From: Segatella copri
GTDB taxonomy: Bacteria; Bacteroidota; Bacteroidia; Bacteroidales; Bacteroidaceae
DNA length: 64,000 bases
NCBI RefSeq assembly: GCF_019249655.2
Contig: NZ_CP137557.1
Coordinates: forward strand, 1,886,001 to 1,950,000
Direction of reading: 5' to 3'
Shown here piece by piece: positions 24,570 through 33,324 of the stretch. The position numbers and the translations under genes were made by a program. The notes beneath the pieces were generated by a model that was given only the letters and a program-made list of their open reading frames with translations, was not told the DNA's origin and did no database searches. The number at the start of each line of letters is the position of its first letter. The first letter of the stretch is position 1.

Positions 24570-26207
24570 ATGAAAAAATCGTATCTATCATTATTCATCC
24601 TCGCAATAGGAGCGGCGATGTTAACTGCTTGTACTGATGATGACAACAATGGGGGAAACGGAAATCCCAACATTCCTCTGGCAGAACTATCCAAGCCAAA
24701 GGCAAACCCTTGGCTGGCACAAGAGGAATACAGCATCACCCATTTCAATTCGGCTCAGACCGATGCTTTCACTGCAAAAGTGAAGGACGGCACGTTCTAT
24801 GCCGACCTGACGAAATGCAAGACAACAAGCAGCGGTCCTGTGAACCTCATGACGCTCACATCCACTTCCCCAAAATACATGTGGGGAATGAGCAGCGACA
24901 GAGTGTCTATCATAGACGTATCCAACGGCAATTTTGAAAGACTCGCAGAAGCTGGTTTGCCTGGAATAACAATGAAAACTCAAGAGCAACTCAACATCTT
25001 GACTTCCAGCTACTCATCTTACTCAGAACTTGCTACAGCCGTAACCGGAGTGCTAGGCGCTGCCCCACAAATGTCTATAGCCAATGGAAACTATGTGTTG
25101 TGCGACAAGGACAACTATGTATATACCAATGCTGGACACATCATGGCAAGATACAAGCTGAAGAACCCAAATAATCCGAAGGATGGCATAGAGCTAGACA
25201 GTCAGATTAAGCTCACACCGTATATCAACAACTCTTACACGCTGGTGGGAGCTACCATGACATACGATGGACATTTGCTCGTGGCGGCACAGAATGCTCT
25301 TGTTGTACTCAACCGTGAGTTGACCACGGTAGAAGATACCTACCCACTGGCAAGCACCCAGATATTGACGAACTCAATAGCAGTGGATGAGAACGGCGGG
25401 GTATATGTGGCAAGCAACGCCAAGGAGGCCAACGGCAAGGGACTCATGCAAAAGCTGATATGCAAGAATGGAAAGTTCTCTGTCAGCGAGAGCGATGGAG
25501 CATGGAAAGCCGAGTATGACGGAGGTCCAATGGCACCATGTATCAAGCTCGGATATGGCACAGGAGCAACCCCTACACTAATGGGATTTGGCAACGACGA
25601 GGACAAACTCGTAGTGATAACAGACGGAGCAAAGAAAATGAAACTCGTAGCTTTCTGGCGTGACGCCATACCTGCCGATGCCAAGCCTGTAGATTCCGGC
25701 AACAAGCGTTTGGCAGGAACGTTCGACATAACGTGCGGATTACCAGCCTCTACCGAATGGGTACAGTCGGAGCAATCCGTAGTAACCGCAGGATACGACG
25801 CTTTTGTGGTAAACAACATCAGCCAGACAACGGAAAAGATAAACGACAAGATTATAGGCGTACTAGCAATCGGTCCTACCATAGAGACTCCTAGAGGTGT
25901 TGAATGCGTGAGCTGGAACACAAAGGAGAACAAGTGGGAGGCTAAGTGGACACGTGCTGACGTCAGTTCACCAAGCATGATTCCTGCTGTAAGCACATCG
26001 TCTGAAATGGTATTCGTAAGTGGATGGAACGATGCCACAGGATGGGAAGTAACCGGACTCGACTGGCGCACCGGCACCACACGCCACCGCACAATCCTAG
26101 GCAAAGACAATCGGGCCAATGGAGCATATGCCATCATACAGTTCTTTGACAATGGTGACTTACTCTACAACTCGGTATCTGGACCGTTCAGAGTGGAAAT
26201 CAAGTAA
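24570..26207 (+). CDS. Lipoprotein with predicted beta-propeller-like repeats, unknown function
   Basis: This 545-residue lipoprotein has lipobox LTAC at about residue 21, followed by a DDDNNGGNGN spacer. Asp/Asn right after the Cys region is common in surface-exposed lipoproteins of Bacteroidota. The body contains recurring strands with a G-x-x-Y/V-V pattern (NGNYVLCDKDNYVYTNAGHI, YDGHLLVAAQNALVVLN, DENGGVYVASNAKE, SSEMVFVSGWNDATGW), suggesting a propeller. No catalytic motif is recognised. It is the second gene of a three-gene operon apparently controlled by the membrane AraC-type regulator upstream. Binding of a ligand or polymer at the cell surface is plausible but unproven. Confidence 0.7.
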   Translation: MKKSYLSLFILAIGAAMLTACTDDDNNGGNGNPNIPLAELSKPKANPWLAQEEYSITHFNSAQTDAFTAKVKDGTFYADLTKCKTTSSGPVNLMTLTSTSPKYMWGMSSDRVSIIDVSNGNFERLAEAGLPGITMKTQEQLNILTSSYSSYSELATAVTGVLGAAPQMSIANGNYVLCDKDNYVYTNAGHIMARYKLKNPNNPKDGIELDSQIKLTPYINNSYTLVGATMTYDGHLLVAAQNALVVLNRELTTVEDTYPLASTQILTNSIAVDENGGVYVASNAKEANGKGLMQKLICKNGKFSVSESDGAWKAEYDGGPMAPCIKLGYGTGATPTLMGFGNDEDKLVVITDGAKKMKLVAFWRDAIPADAKPVDSGNKRLAGTFDITCGLPASTEWVQSEQSVVTAGYDAFVVNNISQTTEKINDKIIGVLAIGPTIETPRGVECVSWNTKENKWEAKWTRADVSSPSMIPAVSTSSEMVFVSGWNDATGWEVTGLDWRTGTTRHRTILGKDNRANGAYAIIQFFDNGDLLYNSVSGPFRVEIK

Positions 26208-26253
26208 AACAGAGTGAGAACAAAAAGTATATTAATTTTAAAAAACAGGAAGT

Positions 26254-27543
26254 ATGAAAATTAAACAAATTATCATGACCTCATTGCTAAGTTGTATTAT
26301 GGCAATGACATTCATCGCATGTTCCGATGACGACAGCAACAACGATATAAAAATCCCTACCCTGTCGCCTAAGGAGCAATGGGGCCCAACCCTGAAAGGC
26401 GATGGTGAGGTTCTCGGAGCATACCCGGACTTATATTCCAATTATTGGGAATACACCTATCAGGCAGACCAAAATAGTGACAAGATTTTATGTCTGAAAG
26501 GAGAATATCCTCATTGCAGATATTTCAGCATATCACTATACAATGATATGACAGGAGACGTTTTCGCAGGCATCGATGACCAGGACATCTCGGCAGATAA
26601 CGGAAGCACGAATCCTTTCGTCGCAACCACTATGGGAAAGAACTATTTCACCCTCTATGTGGTGCCAAACGGAACGCCACAAAGCGTAATAGACAAACTT
26701 GGCTCATCGAATGTGGTGAAAGTTGCAGAAGGTGTGAACAAAGTAGCCATTGCTCTCAGACATTACCTGGGAACTACTGCTGATGGAAGCCAAAAAGACG
26801 AATACGCAGGAGTAGAACTTCCAGCTATCACCGCACTCGACATGAACTTGCATGAGACCTACGTGCCAGAACACGTTGTATCAAATGTCTATAAGATAAC
26901 ATCGAAGGTGTTTACACAGAAATCCGACGAAAACAGGGAGATGCCATTCTTCCTTGCTCCAGTTAGCATGTACTATCCAAACAACTCCACGGCATACCTT
27001 TATGGAAGAACGCACTTGCGCGAGGACTCTGTGCTCACATTCTCCTTCATACCGGCCACAGTGCCAACAAAGCCTGAGGAATACAGAAAAGCTGTGACAC
27101 GTTACTGGTCTATCTGCATTGGCTCAGCAAGCGACACACGCTCATATATGTCTGTATATGATGCGAAGGCTCGCTATGCCGATGGCAAGAAAGCAACATT
27201 TGTGGTTTGCCTGAAAAAGAATCCTAAGCTATCAGCCATACAGAGCAAGGTGAACGAAATGAATGCCAACGGAGAGTATGTCAATCTCTTCATTTGGGAT
27301 AGTGAGAAAAAGAACATAGACGGCAATCCTATCGGAGAGATTGTGGCTGTCATGTACAGGAACATTCTTCCAGACAGGAAATGGATACACTCCATCGCAA
27401 CCATGACACCTACTGCTTACAAGGATAAGACTGGCGAACCTATCGACCATGTGACCGATCCCGACAAGCAGCTTGCTCACAAAGCTCTTGGCGACTATGG
27501 ACCACTTGGTGTAAAGGTAAGCAACGATGATTTCTTGCAGTAA
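26254..27543 (+). CDS. Lipoprotein resembling DUF1214/DUF1254-type domains
   Basis: The 429-residue lipoprotein has lipobox FIAC at about residue 23 followed by SDDDSNND. The N-terminal half has a pattern I associate loosely with DUF1214/DUF1254 proteins: KGEYPHCRYFSISLYNDM, GIDDQDISADNGSTNPF, then NYFTLYVVPNG. The C-terminal half (AYLYGRTHLREDSVLTFSF; RYWSICIGSASDTRSYMSVY) may repeat that fold. Function is unknown. It ends the operon, with a hairpin 17 bp after the stop. The spacing of 46 bp from the previous lipoprotein gene fits co-transcription. The domain link rests on pattern resemblance only. Confidence 0.65.
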   Translation: MKIKQIIMTSLLSCIMAMTFIACSDDDSNNDIKIPTLSPKEQWGPTLKGDGEVLGAYPDLYSNYWEYTYQADQNSDKILCLKGEYPHCRYFSISLYNDMTGDVFAGIDDQDISADNGSTNPFVATTMGKNYFTLYVVPNGTPQSVIDKLGSSNVVKVAEGVNKVAIALRHYLGTTADGSQKDEYAGVELPAITALDMNLHETYVPEHVVSNVYKITSKVFTQKSDENREMPFFLAPVSMYYPNNSTAYLYGRTHLREDSVLTFSFIPATVPTKPEEYRKAVTRYWSICIGSASDTRSYMSVYDAKARYADGKKATFVVCLKKNPKLSAIQSKVNEMNANGEYVNLFIWDSEKKNIDGNPIGEIVAVMYRNILPDRKWIHSIATMTPTAYKDKTGEPIDHVTDPDKQLAHKALGDYGPLGVKVSNDDFLQ

Positions 27544-27559
27544 TGCCTACTTTTATGAA

Positions 27560-27601
27560 CCTACTACGCTAACTCGCAAAAATGAGGGTTAGCGTGGTAG
27601 G
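27560..27601 (+). terminator. Hairpin after the lipoprotein operon
   Basis: Arms CCTACTACGCTAAC and GTTAGCGTGGTAGG pair over 14 bp with one G-T; the T run comes 8 bp later, so efficiency may be moderate. Confidence 0.65.
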
Positions 27602-27714
27602 CTCTCTACTTTTTGGGGGCTTCCGCTTTTCTCGTTGGTAAGACCATATATTCACTTCTTCTAAGTTTTAGTTAAATATATTTAATGAAGTGAGGATTTT
27701 CAGATAATAAATTG

Positions 27715-27722
27715 TATCTTTG
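27715..27722 (+). promoter_or_regulatory. -7 box of the alpha-galactosidase gene
   Basis: TATCTTTG, 34 bp before the start codon. No clear TTG at -33. Confidence 0.5.
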
Positions 27723-27755
27723 CCTTCAATACGAACCATATAATTAAAATACAAT

Positions 27756-28976
27756 ATGAAGAAAATCTTATCTATTGCTTTTGCAGCATTACTTGCAACA
27801 TCATCTTTTGCACAGAAAAGCGAAACACTTCTGGAACGTAACCAGTTGGCCAAGACTCCCCCTATGGGATGGATGACCTGGAATCTCTTTCAGGGGAACA
27901 TCAGCGAGAAACTGATTAAGGAAACTGCCGATGCCATGGTGAAACATGGATTCCGAGATGCTGGTTACGAGTACATCTTCATTGATGACTTGTGGCAGGG
28001 CGGTCGTGACCGCCACAACAACATCATTCCAGACCCTGAGAAATTTCCGAATGGCATCAAGGCGCTTGCCGATTATGTTCACTCCAAGGGCTTGAAGCTG
28101 GGCATTTATTCTGATGCGGCTCAGCTTACCTGCGGCGGATGGACAGCCAGTTACGGTTTTGAGGAGCAGGATGCCCGCACCTTTGCTTCGTGGGGCATCG
28201 ACTATCTGAAATATGATTACTGCCATGCTCCTGAGGATAGCGCCACTGCCCGGAAGCGCTATCGTACCATGGCCCAGGCCTTGAGCAAGTCGGGTAGAAA
28301 CATCGTGCTCGGTATCTGCGAGTGGGGACAGCGCAACTGCGAAGATTGGTGCGAGCAGGTAGGCGGTTCTCTCTGGCGAACCAGCTATGATGTAAGAGAC
28401 ATGTGGAAGGATATTGTTCATCAGGGTGGAATGGGTATCCTCGATATCGTGAACGTCACCGCGCCGCTTGCCAAGGATGTGCGCCACGGTCAGTGGCCGG
28501 ATATGGATATGCTGGTAGTGGGATTGAACGGCAAGGGCGGCCCATCCAGCGATTTGGGTGGAGTAGGGTGCAACTATACGGAATATCAGACTCAGATGAG
28601 TATGTGGTGCATGATGTCGTCGGTATTGGCACTGAGCAACGACCTTCGAAAGCTTTCGCCTGAGGACAAGCGCATTCTTCTGAACAGGGAGATTATCGCC
28701 ATCAATCAGGATCCGCTGGGCAAAGCTGCAGAGCGCAAGGTGAATCAGGCAGATTATCAGGTTTATGTTCGTCCTTTGGCCAATGGTACCCATGCCGTAG
28801 CCATTCTTAACTGCAGCGACAAAGCCATCAGCATACAGGCAGATTTCAAGCAGTTGGGCTTAAATGGCAAGTATGCGGTAAGAGATGTCTGGCAGCATCG
28901 CGATATTGCCAGAAAGGCAAGCAAGTGGAAGGGTAGTGTAGCTGCCCATGAAACGAAGGTATTCGTATTGAAATAG
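27756..28976 (+). CDS. GH27 alpha-galactosidase, secreted
   Basis: The 406-residue enzyme hydrolyses terminal alpha-1,6-galactose of raffinose-type sugars or galactomannans. A signal peptide (MKKILSIAFAALLATSSFAQ) is followed by the GH27 barrel beginning AKTPPMGWMTWNLFQGNI. The nucleophile is Asp154 in YLKYDYCHAP and the acid/base is Asp212 in SLWRTSYDVRDMW, with the usual Arg four residues before. CGGWTASYG and WPDMDMLVVG also match. A C-terminal beta-sandwich covers about 320-406. Length is normal and no residue is missing. It stands alone with its own promoter; there is no neighbouring SusC/D pair. It is convergent with hsp20 across a shared terminator. Confidence 0.95.
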   Translation: MKKILSIAFAALLATSSFAQKSETLLERNQLAKTPPMGWMTWNLFQGNISEKLIKETADAMVKHGFRDAGYEYIFIDDLWQGGRDRHNNIIPDPEKFPNGIKALADYVHSKGLKLGIYSDAAQLTCGGWTASYGFEEQDARTFASWGIDYLKYDYCHAPEDSATARKRYRTMAQALSKSGRNIVLGICEWGQRNCEDWCEQVGGSLWRTSYDVRDMWKDIVHQGGMGILDIVNVTAPLAKDVRHGQWPDMDMLVVGLNGKGGPSSDLGGVGCNYTEYQTQMSMWCMMSSVLALSNDLRKLSPEDKRILLNREIIAINQDPLGKAAERKVNQADYQVYVRPLANGTHAVAILNCSDKAISIQADFKQLGLNGKYAVRDVWQHRDIARKASKWKGSVAAHETKVFVLK

Positions 28977-29000
28977 GTGTTTTTTGATATTGATATAGAG

Positions 29001-29042
29001 GAACCGGCACTTATATATATGTATATATATGAGAACCGGCAC
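29001..29042. repeat. Direct repeat GAACCGGCAC around a TA palindrome
   Basis: Two copies of GAACCGGCAC (29001, 29033) flank an alternating TATATATATG tract, just before the terminator shared by the alpha-galactosidase and hsp20 genes. Confidence 0.6.
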
Positions 29043-29049
29043 AAAAAAA

Positions 29050-29076
29050 GGGCTAGCCCATTACCAGGACTAGCCC
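29050..29076. terminator. Bidirectional terminator between the GH27 gene and hsp20
   Basis: Stem GGGCTAG/CTAGCCC with A7 on the left flank (a T run for the minus strand) and TTTT on the right. Confidence 0.75.
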
Positions 29077-29145
29077 TCCGTTTTAATTATTTTCTAGGGT
29101 GCAATGAAATGTCATCCAGAAAGCTGCTTAGCACGTTATGAGTGA

Positions 29146-29586
29146 TTACTTTACCTCAATGTGCTTAACATCGTCTTTCTTCTCCTCCTTGGCTACCTTA
29201 GGAATCTCAATCTTCAAGACACCATCGCTGACCTCAGCAGAAATCTTCTCGTGATTGGCATCCTCTGGTAAAGCATAGCTCTGAGAGTAGCTGCTGTAAG
29301 AGAATTCACGACGCAGGTAATGCTCTTCCTTCTTTTCCTCCTTCTTCTCGTTCTTGTTCTCGATAGATACATTCAGATAACCATCCTTATCAATGTTCAT
29401 CTTAACCATATCCTTCTTCAACCCAGGAGCTGCAATCTCCATCGTGTAAGCTGTAGCATCCTCCTTTACGTTAACAGCAGGAGCTGTGGCGTTCATGTGT
29501 GGCATCAATTCGGTATCAAAGAAGTTGTCATTAAACCAACTGTTCAACCAATTTGAAACACTGTTATTTCTACGAGCTAACAACAT
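29146..29586 (-). CDS. hsp20: Hsp20/alpha-crystallin small heat-shock protein
   Basis: The 146-residue cytoplasmic holdase binds unfolding proteins. The N-terminal arm (LARRNNSVSNWLNSWFNDNF) is followed by the alpha-crystallin domain (about 38-135), with MEIAAPGLKKDMVKMNID and the C-terminal strand motif DGVLKIEIPK; IEIPK supplies the I-x-I element for oligomerisation. A very charged KNEKKEEKKEEHYLRREF loop sits in the domain. The start has GGAGG 9 nt upstream, a strong Shine-Dalgarno site rare in this phylum. Upstream lie a leader of about 200 nt and a consensus sigma-54-type promoter rather than a housekeeping one. Confidence 0.95.
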   Translation of the reverse strand: MLLARRNNSVSNWLNSWFNDNFFDTELMPHMNATAPAVNVKEDATAYTMEIAAPGLKKDMVKMNIDKDGYLNVSIENKNEKKEEKKEEHYLRREFSYSSYSQSYALPEDANHEKISAEVSDGVLKIEIPKVAKEEKKDDVKHIEVK

Positions 29587-29794
29587 AATGTAAAACCTCC
29601 GAATTTTATTTTTCTCATCCTCTCTTCGCCTTCCGGCTCTGTCGGGATTTCTAATTGTTTATTAATTTATCCTTTTTCTTAATGATCGCTTCGGCTTTCG
29701 GGACTCAAGGCCTTCGAGAAACCCTCTAATGTAATTGCTTAGGGTTCTTATCGTTCCCCTTGCCCTTTCAGCTTCCGTTTTCATCTTAGGTATT

Positions 29795-29811
29795 AGCAAG
29801 TTATGTGCCAG
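29795..29811 (-). promoter_or_regulatory. Candidate sigma-54 promoter of hsp20, full consensus
   Basis: Minus strand CTGGCACATAACTTGCT matches YTGGCACR-N4-TTGCW at all defined bases. Start of transcription would be near 29783. Confidence 0.7.
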
Positions 29812-29841
29812 GTGAATTTTTATATCAGGAGTGAACGGTTT

Positions 29842-29857
29842 TTGCCAGAACTGGCAA
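29842..29857. promoter_or_regulatory. 16-bp palindrome upstream of the hsp20 promoter
   Basis: TTGCCAGAACTGGCAA is a perfect inverted repeat 31 bp upstream of the -24 box, a candidate activator or repressor site. Confidence 0.5.
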
Positions 29858-29993
29858 TAAATGCTGCAAAAGTGGCATCAAAGTATAATTAATTTAATCA
29901 TTTCTGCCAAAATATTCCGTTTTCCCTCCTCAGTTGTTCCCGTCTGTTGCTTGAAGAATGAATGTATGTTAAACTTTTAATGAGAATACTTTT

Positions 29994-31295
29994 TCAAGTG
30001 GACTCTTCTTTCAAATCCCTATCCACCATGGCGCAGACACAGGAGTCTGACCATACATTCTCTGCCGTCTCTACCATGTCGATAATGGTATAGATTGGCA
30101 GGATGATACCCATGATGCCGATAGGAGCATTGATGCCGGACATCAGAGATAGGGTAAGGAAATAACATCCCATAGGCACTCCTGCATTCCCCACTGCTGA
30201 GATAACTGAAATGAAGAGCCAGAGAATCATCGTAGTCCAAGGTAAAGGCATTCCTCCATTCTGCATCAGGAATAAGGAGGTTACGAGGATAAACGCAGCA
30301 CAACCATTCATGTTGATGGTAGTACAGATAGGCAATACGAAGCGGGAAACCTGATTGGAAACTCCCAGTCTATCTTCTGCTGTCTGCATCGTCACCGGCA
30401 ACGTAGCAGCAGAACTCTTTGTAAACAGAGCCATTAATACTGCCGGCATCATCTTGCCCAAAGTGCGCACTGGATTCAAGCCTCTTGCCAAGAGGAAGAG
30501 CGGGAGAATGATGAAGAATTGAATGACATTACCTCCCAGGATAACAGCTACGTACTTTCCTAGAGAAGCCATCACGATTCCTGCGGAGAACTGGGCTGAG
30601 AGTTGTGCTGCAAAGGCAACTATACCTAGAGGCAGAGCCCAGATTAATCCATGAATCAGCATGAAGAGCAGATCCTGTAATCCAAACAATCCCTTCATCA
30701 CGACTTCTTTCTTATCGCTTGATGGCATTTTGGTTAAAGCAATACCTGCAGCTGCCGCCAAAATCAATATAGAGAGTACATTTCCTTCGGCAAACGGCTT
30801 GATGATGTTGTTGGGTATTACCCCAAGAATATGGTCATAATAGCTGGTTTCTCCCAGCTTTTGGGGAACATCTGCCATACCGCTCTGCACCAAGGCTGTA
30901 GGTAAATTGCCTGGAGAAACGATGTTGTAGAGTACCAGTCCCACTGCTGCTGCAGCTATCGTCGTGAGCAGGGTGTAGGTGATGGCGTGGCGGAATATCT
31001 TACCGGTATCTGCCTGGTTGCCCAAGGATGCCAGGGTTGTGATGACAGCCAAGGCTATGGTTGGTACTGCCAGAAGTTGGAATAAGCGGGTATAGATCGT
31101 GGCGATGAAATTCATCAGACCATCCAGCCAGCTGATGCCGAACATACCTAAGACTGCGCCTACTATCAAAGCGCCAATCCAAAGCATCAGCTGCCGGGTT
31201 TGCTTATTCTTCACTTTCTTCACTCCTTTTTGGTTACTGCAGCCGGCATTGCTGTCCGGCTGTCTATTTCCTATATCATTTATTGTTTTTACCAT
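29994..31295 (-). CDS. Dicarboxylate/amino acid:cation symporter (SDF/DAACS family)
   Basis: The 433-residue inner-membrane protein imports an amino or dicarboxylic acid with Na+ or H+. About eight membrane helices and two re-entrant loops are expected. The serine-rich loop reads KSSAATLP and the TM7 motif reads TTINMNGCAAFI, where NMDGT is usual; Asn-Met-Asn-Gly-Cys is a noticeable variation at the substrate or ion site. A hydrophilic N-terminus of about 30 residues precedes the first helix. Substrate (glutamate, aspartate, serine/threonine or C4-dicarboxylate) cannot be fixed. The HD-domain gene ends 38 bp upstream on the same strand. Confidence 0.9.
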   Translation of the reverse strand: MVKTINDIGNRQPDSNAGCSNQKGVKKVKNKQTRQLMLWIGALIVGAVLGMFGISWLDGLMNFIATIYTRLFQLLAVPTIALAVITTLASLGNQADTGKIFRHAITYTLLTTIAAAAVGLVLYNIVSPGNLPTALVQSGMADVPQKLGETSYYDHILGVIPNNIIKPFAEGNVLSILILAAAAGIALTKMPSSDKKEVVMKGLFGLQDLLFMLIHGLIWALPLGIVAFAAQLSAQFSAGIVMASLGKYVAVILGGNVIQFFIILPLFLLARGLNPVRTLGKMMPAVLMALFTKSSAATLPVTMQTAEDRLGVSNQVSRFVLPICTTINMNGCAAFILVTSLFLMQNGGMPLPWTTMILWLFISVISAVGNAGVPMGCYFLTLSLMSGINAPIGIMGIILPIYTIIDMVETAENVWSDSCVCAMVDRDLKEEST

Positions 31296-31333
31296 GATTT
31301 TAAATTATTATTTTTTAGACAAAAGTATTCTCC

Positions 31334-31843
31334 TTATTCCAACCCCCACATATCATTCAGCATACTGATTGCTGACTCCGAGCGGAAAACATGATCGCGG
31401 AAGGTGATGATGCCTTCGGGAGCAAGGTGGGCTTCGAAGGAATTCACCAGGAAATCTGCTTCGAGCAGAATGCGATGGTCGAGGTTGGTAATATCTTGAT
31501 AAGTATGATGATGGGCAATGAGCCAGCAGATTCTTTCTATCTGTGCGGCTGTGAATCCATCTACTTCTGACAGTACTTTTTTTGCCTCGTCAGGACCCAG
31601 TTCTTCCTGGTGCTTGCCATCGCAGTTGCCGTATCTGGCTTGTGAAACGTGAATGCCTACATCGTGAAGAATGGCTGCTGCTTCGAGCACGAAGAGTTCT
31701 TCTCCGGTCATTCCCTCTGCTATCGCAATCATACGGGCAAAGTCGTGCACCTTTACGAAATGCTGGATGAGTGGCGCATCGCCACCATCGTACTTAATCA
31801 TCGCCCTCATCAGTTGGGCGAGTGTCAATTCCTTGTTTGTCAT
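31334..31843 (-). CDS. HD-domain phosphohydrolase
   Basis: The 169-residue cytoplasmic protein contains the HD superfamily metal-binding set: His in QHFVKVHDFARM, the doublet in EAAAILHDVGIHVSQ, and further His in WLIAHHHTYQD and Asp in ILLEADFLVNSF. Such proteins hydrolyse nucleotide or other phosphate esters; the substrate is unknown. Length suits single-domain members. A truncated, deleted copy of the same gene lies at 15.9 kb, so the region has been copied at least once within this chromosome or was imported twice. Confidence 0.88.
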   Translation of the reverse strand: MTNKELTLAQLMRAMIKYDGGDAPLIQHFVKVHDFARMIAIAEGMTGEELFVLEAAAILHDVGIHVSQARYGNCDGKHQEELGPDEAKKVLSEVDGFTAAQIERICWLIAHHHTYQDITNLDHRILLEADFLVNSFEAHLAPEGIITFRDHVFRSESAISMLNDMWGLE

Positions 31844-31888
31844 AATCTTATGTTTTTTTTAAATCAATATTTATATCTACTTAAGATG

Positions 31889-32023
31889 TTAATCGAAAAG
31901 CTTCTTCCAAATCCACAATACCACTATGGCGCCAATGACGCAGAAAATGAAGTTGGTAAGATAACCCTTGCCAAACAGTTCTATGTTCAGCAGACTGCTG
32001 ATGATGGCGCCGGCATATACGCT
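31889..32023 (-). pseudogene. C-terminal remnant of a GlsB/YeaQ-type transglycosylase-associated protein
   Basis: In the frame directly behind the TauE gene, 44 codons read SVYAGAIISSLLNIELFG then GYLTNFIFCVIGAIVVLWIW and KKLFD, ending in TAA. This matches the last two helices of small GlsB/YeaQ membrane proteins. The frame is closed upstream by a stop and has no start codon, so only the tail of the gene remains, joined to the end of tauE. Confidence 0.55.
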
Positions 32024-32750
32024 ACGTCTCCAGCAGGAAGGTTAATCCGCTGATTCCGATATAGGCATAGATGATGTATTTGAGTAGGGAACCGCTGAGG
32101 TGCCTGAACACCCATGAGCCTATCAGGTTGCCAATGAAGACTCCGGCTATTCCATACACATAACCTATGGAGACCGTGGTGGTGAAGAAACCATTGTAGG
32201 CTCTTGCCAGTGTCATCATCAGATTGCCTGCCAGGAAATAGGTCTGCGTCATCGCCAGATAGCGATCCTTGTCGGGCTCTGAACTGACGAAGTAGAGTAC
32301 GGCTGGGGGACCCTGCATTCCGAAGAATCCTCCCATCAGTCCGCTCAATGTTCCTGCCGTAACCTGCACGGGCAGCGTAGTCTTCACCTTGATGCGCTTG
32401 CTGAAGAAGGCGAAGTAGATGCTCACGATGATCAGCGTAATGCCTAGCAATATGTTCAGAATATGATATTCCATCCGCCGGAGCACGAAGATGGCTCCGA
32501 TGGAAATGATGATGAAGGTGAACAGAATGGGCAGCAGTCGCCTCCAGGTGATGTACTTGTATTTCTGAATAACGATGATCAGGGAGGTGGTCATTGCCAG
32601 GATGCCTGAGAGGGTTGTTGCCTCACCGTAAGAGGGCATGATGGAGGGGAGCATCGTCATGATGAAGATGCCAAAACCGAAGCCAGTGGTGCGTTGCACA
32701 AAACTGGCTCCGATGCTCAACAGGAAGAGTTCTACTACTATCTGATCCAT
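32022..32750 (-). CDS. TauE/SafE-family sulfite/organosulfonate exporter-like permease
   Basis: The 242-residue inner-membrane protein has about eight helices and the two half-repeats typical of the TauE/SafE family, including TTGFGFGIFIMTMLPSIMPS near the start and AGTLSGLMGGFFGMQGPPAV in the second half. The family exports sulfite, sulfoacetate or related anions or imports others; the substrate here is unknown. It is the last intact gene of hrpB-bcp-acetyltransferase-tauE, 13 bp after the acetyltransferase. Its end is fused to a remnant of a GlsB-like gene, and the last residues (LLET) may have been altered by that deletion. Confidence 0.85.
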   Translation of the reverse strand: MDQIVVELFLLSIGASFVQRTTGFGFGIFIMTMLPSIMPSYGEATTLSGILAMTTSLIIVIQKYKYITWRRLLPILFTFIIISIGAIFVLRRMEYHILNILLGITLIIVSIYFAFFSKRIKVKTTLPVQVTAGTLSGLMGGFFGMQGPPAVLYFVSSEPDKDRYLAMTQTYFLAGNLMMTLARAYNGFFTTTVSIGYVYGIAGVFIGNLIGSWVFRHLSGSLLKYIIYAYIGISGLTFLLET

Positions 32751-32763
32751 TTTCTAGTACTAT

Positions 32764-33315
32764 TTATCTGAGCTTTCTGATAACTCTTGCAGGATTTCCC
32801 ACAGCCATGGAGTCATCAGGAATATCCTTGACCACTACGCTGCCGGCACCGATTACGCAGCGGTTGCCGATGGTTACTCCAGGGCAGACGATGACTCCTG
32901 CGCCCAGCCAGCAATCCTCGCCAATGGTGATGGGGAAGCCTGTTTCTACTGGCTTGCGTCGTTCCATATAGTTGATGGGGTGGTTAGGGGTTACCAGCTG
33001 GCAGTTCGGACCTATCAGGGTGCGGTCGCCGATGGTAATCCAGCCTTCATCGAGCATCGTGGCGCCATAGTTGATGAAGACATTCTCACCCACCTTGATA
33101 CCGTGACCATGGTCGCAGTGGAAGGGTGGGCAGATGGTGGAGGAGGCAGGAAAGCCTGGAATCAGTTCTTCCATAACCTGATGATAGTCTTCATCAAACA
33201 AGGTCATTGTCTGCAAGCGGGTGCAGAGACGGTTGGCGTGCTCTATGCTTTTCATGCCTTCCTTGTTGCTGAAATCATAGAGCTCGCTGTTTCTCATTTT
33301 TTCAAATTCTGTCAT
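32764..33315 (-). CDS. Sugar O-acetyltransferase, maltose/galactoside type (LbH fold)
   Basis: The 183-residue enzyme transfers acetyl from acetyl-CoA to a sugar hydroxyl. An N-terminal helical segment (LYDFSNKEGMKSIEHANRLC) is followed by a left-handed beta-helix with hexapeptide repeats (GIKVGENVFINYGATMLDEG; IGDRTLIGPNCQLVTPNHP) and the catalytic His in TPNHPIN, then ITIGEDCWLGAGVIVCPGVT and VGNPARVIRKL. This is the Maa/LacA/NodL pattern, normally trimeric and cytoplasmic. The exact acceptor cannot be read. It sits 9 bp after the bcp-type peroxiredoxin gene in one operon. Confidence 0.92.
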   Translation of the reverse strand: MTEFEKMRNSELYDFSNKEGMKSIEHANRLCTRLQTMTLFDEDYHQVMEELIPGFPASSTICPPFHCDHGHGIKVGENVFINYGATMLDEGWITIGDRTLIGPNCQLVTPNHPINYMERRKPVETGFPITIGEDCWLGAGVIVCPGVTIGNRCVIGAGSVVVKDIPDDSMAVGNPARVIRKLR

Positions 33316-33324
33316 CTTTGTTCT

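Larger units (their letters stand above)
29587..29993. other. hsp20 leader and control region
   Basis: No gene seen. Reading towards hsp20 it holds a 16-bp palindrome, the sigma-54-type site, an inverted repeat in the leader (CTCAAGGCCTTCGAG, 29704-29718), and GGAGG (29596-29600). No CIRCE element was found. Confidence 0.6.

Noticed and set aside
29851..29868. Second sigma-54-like site CTGGCAATAAATGCTGCA on the plus strand
   Set aside because: Spacing is one base too long and the -24 box is incomplete; no gene lies downstream in that direction.
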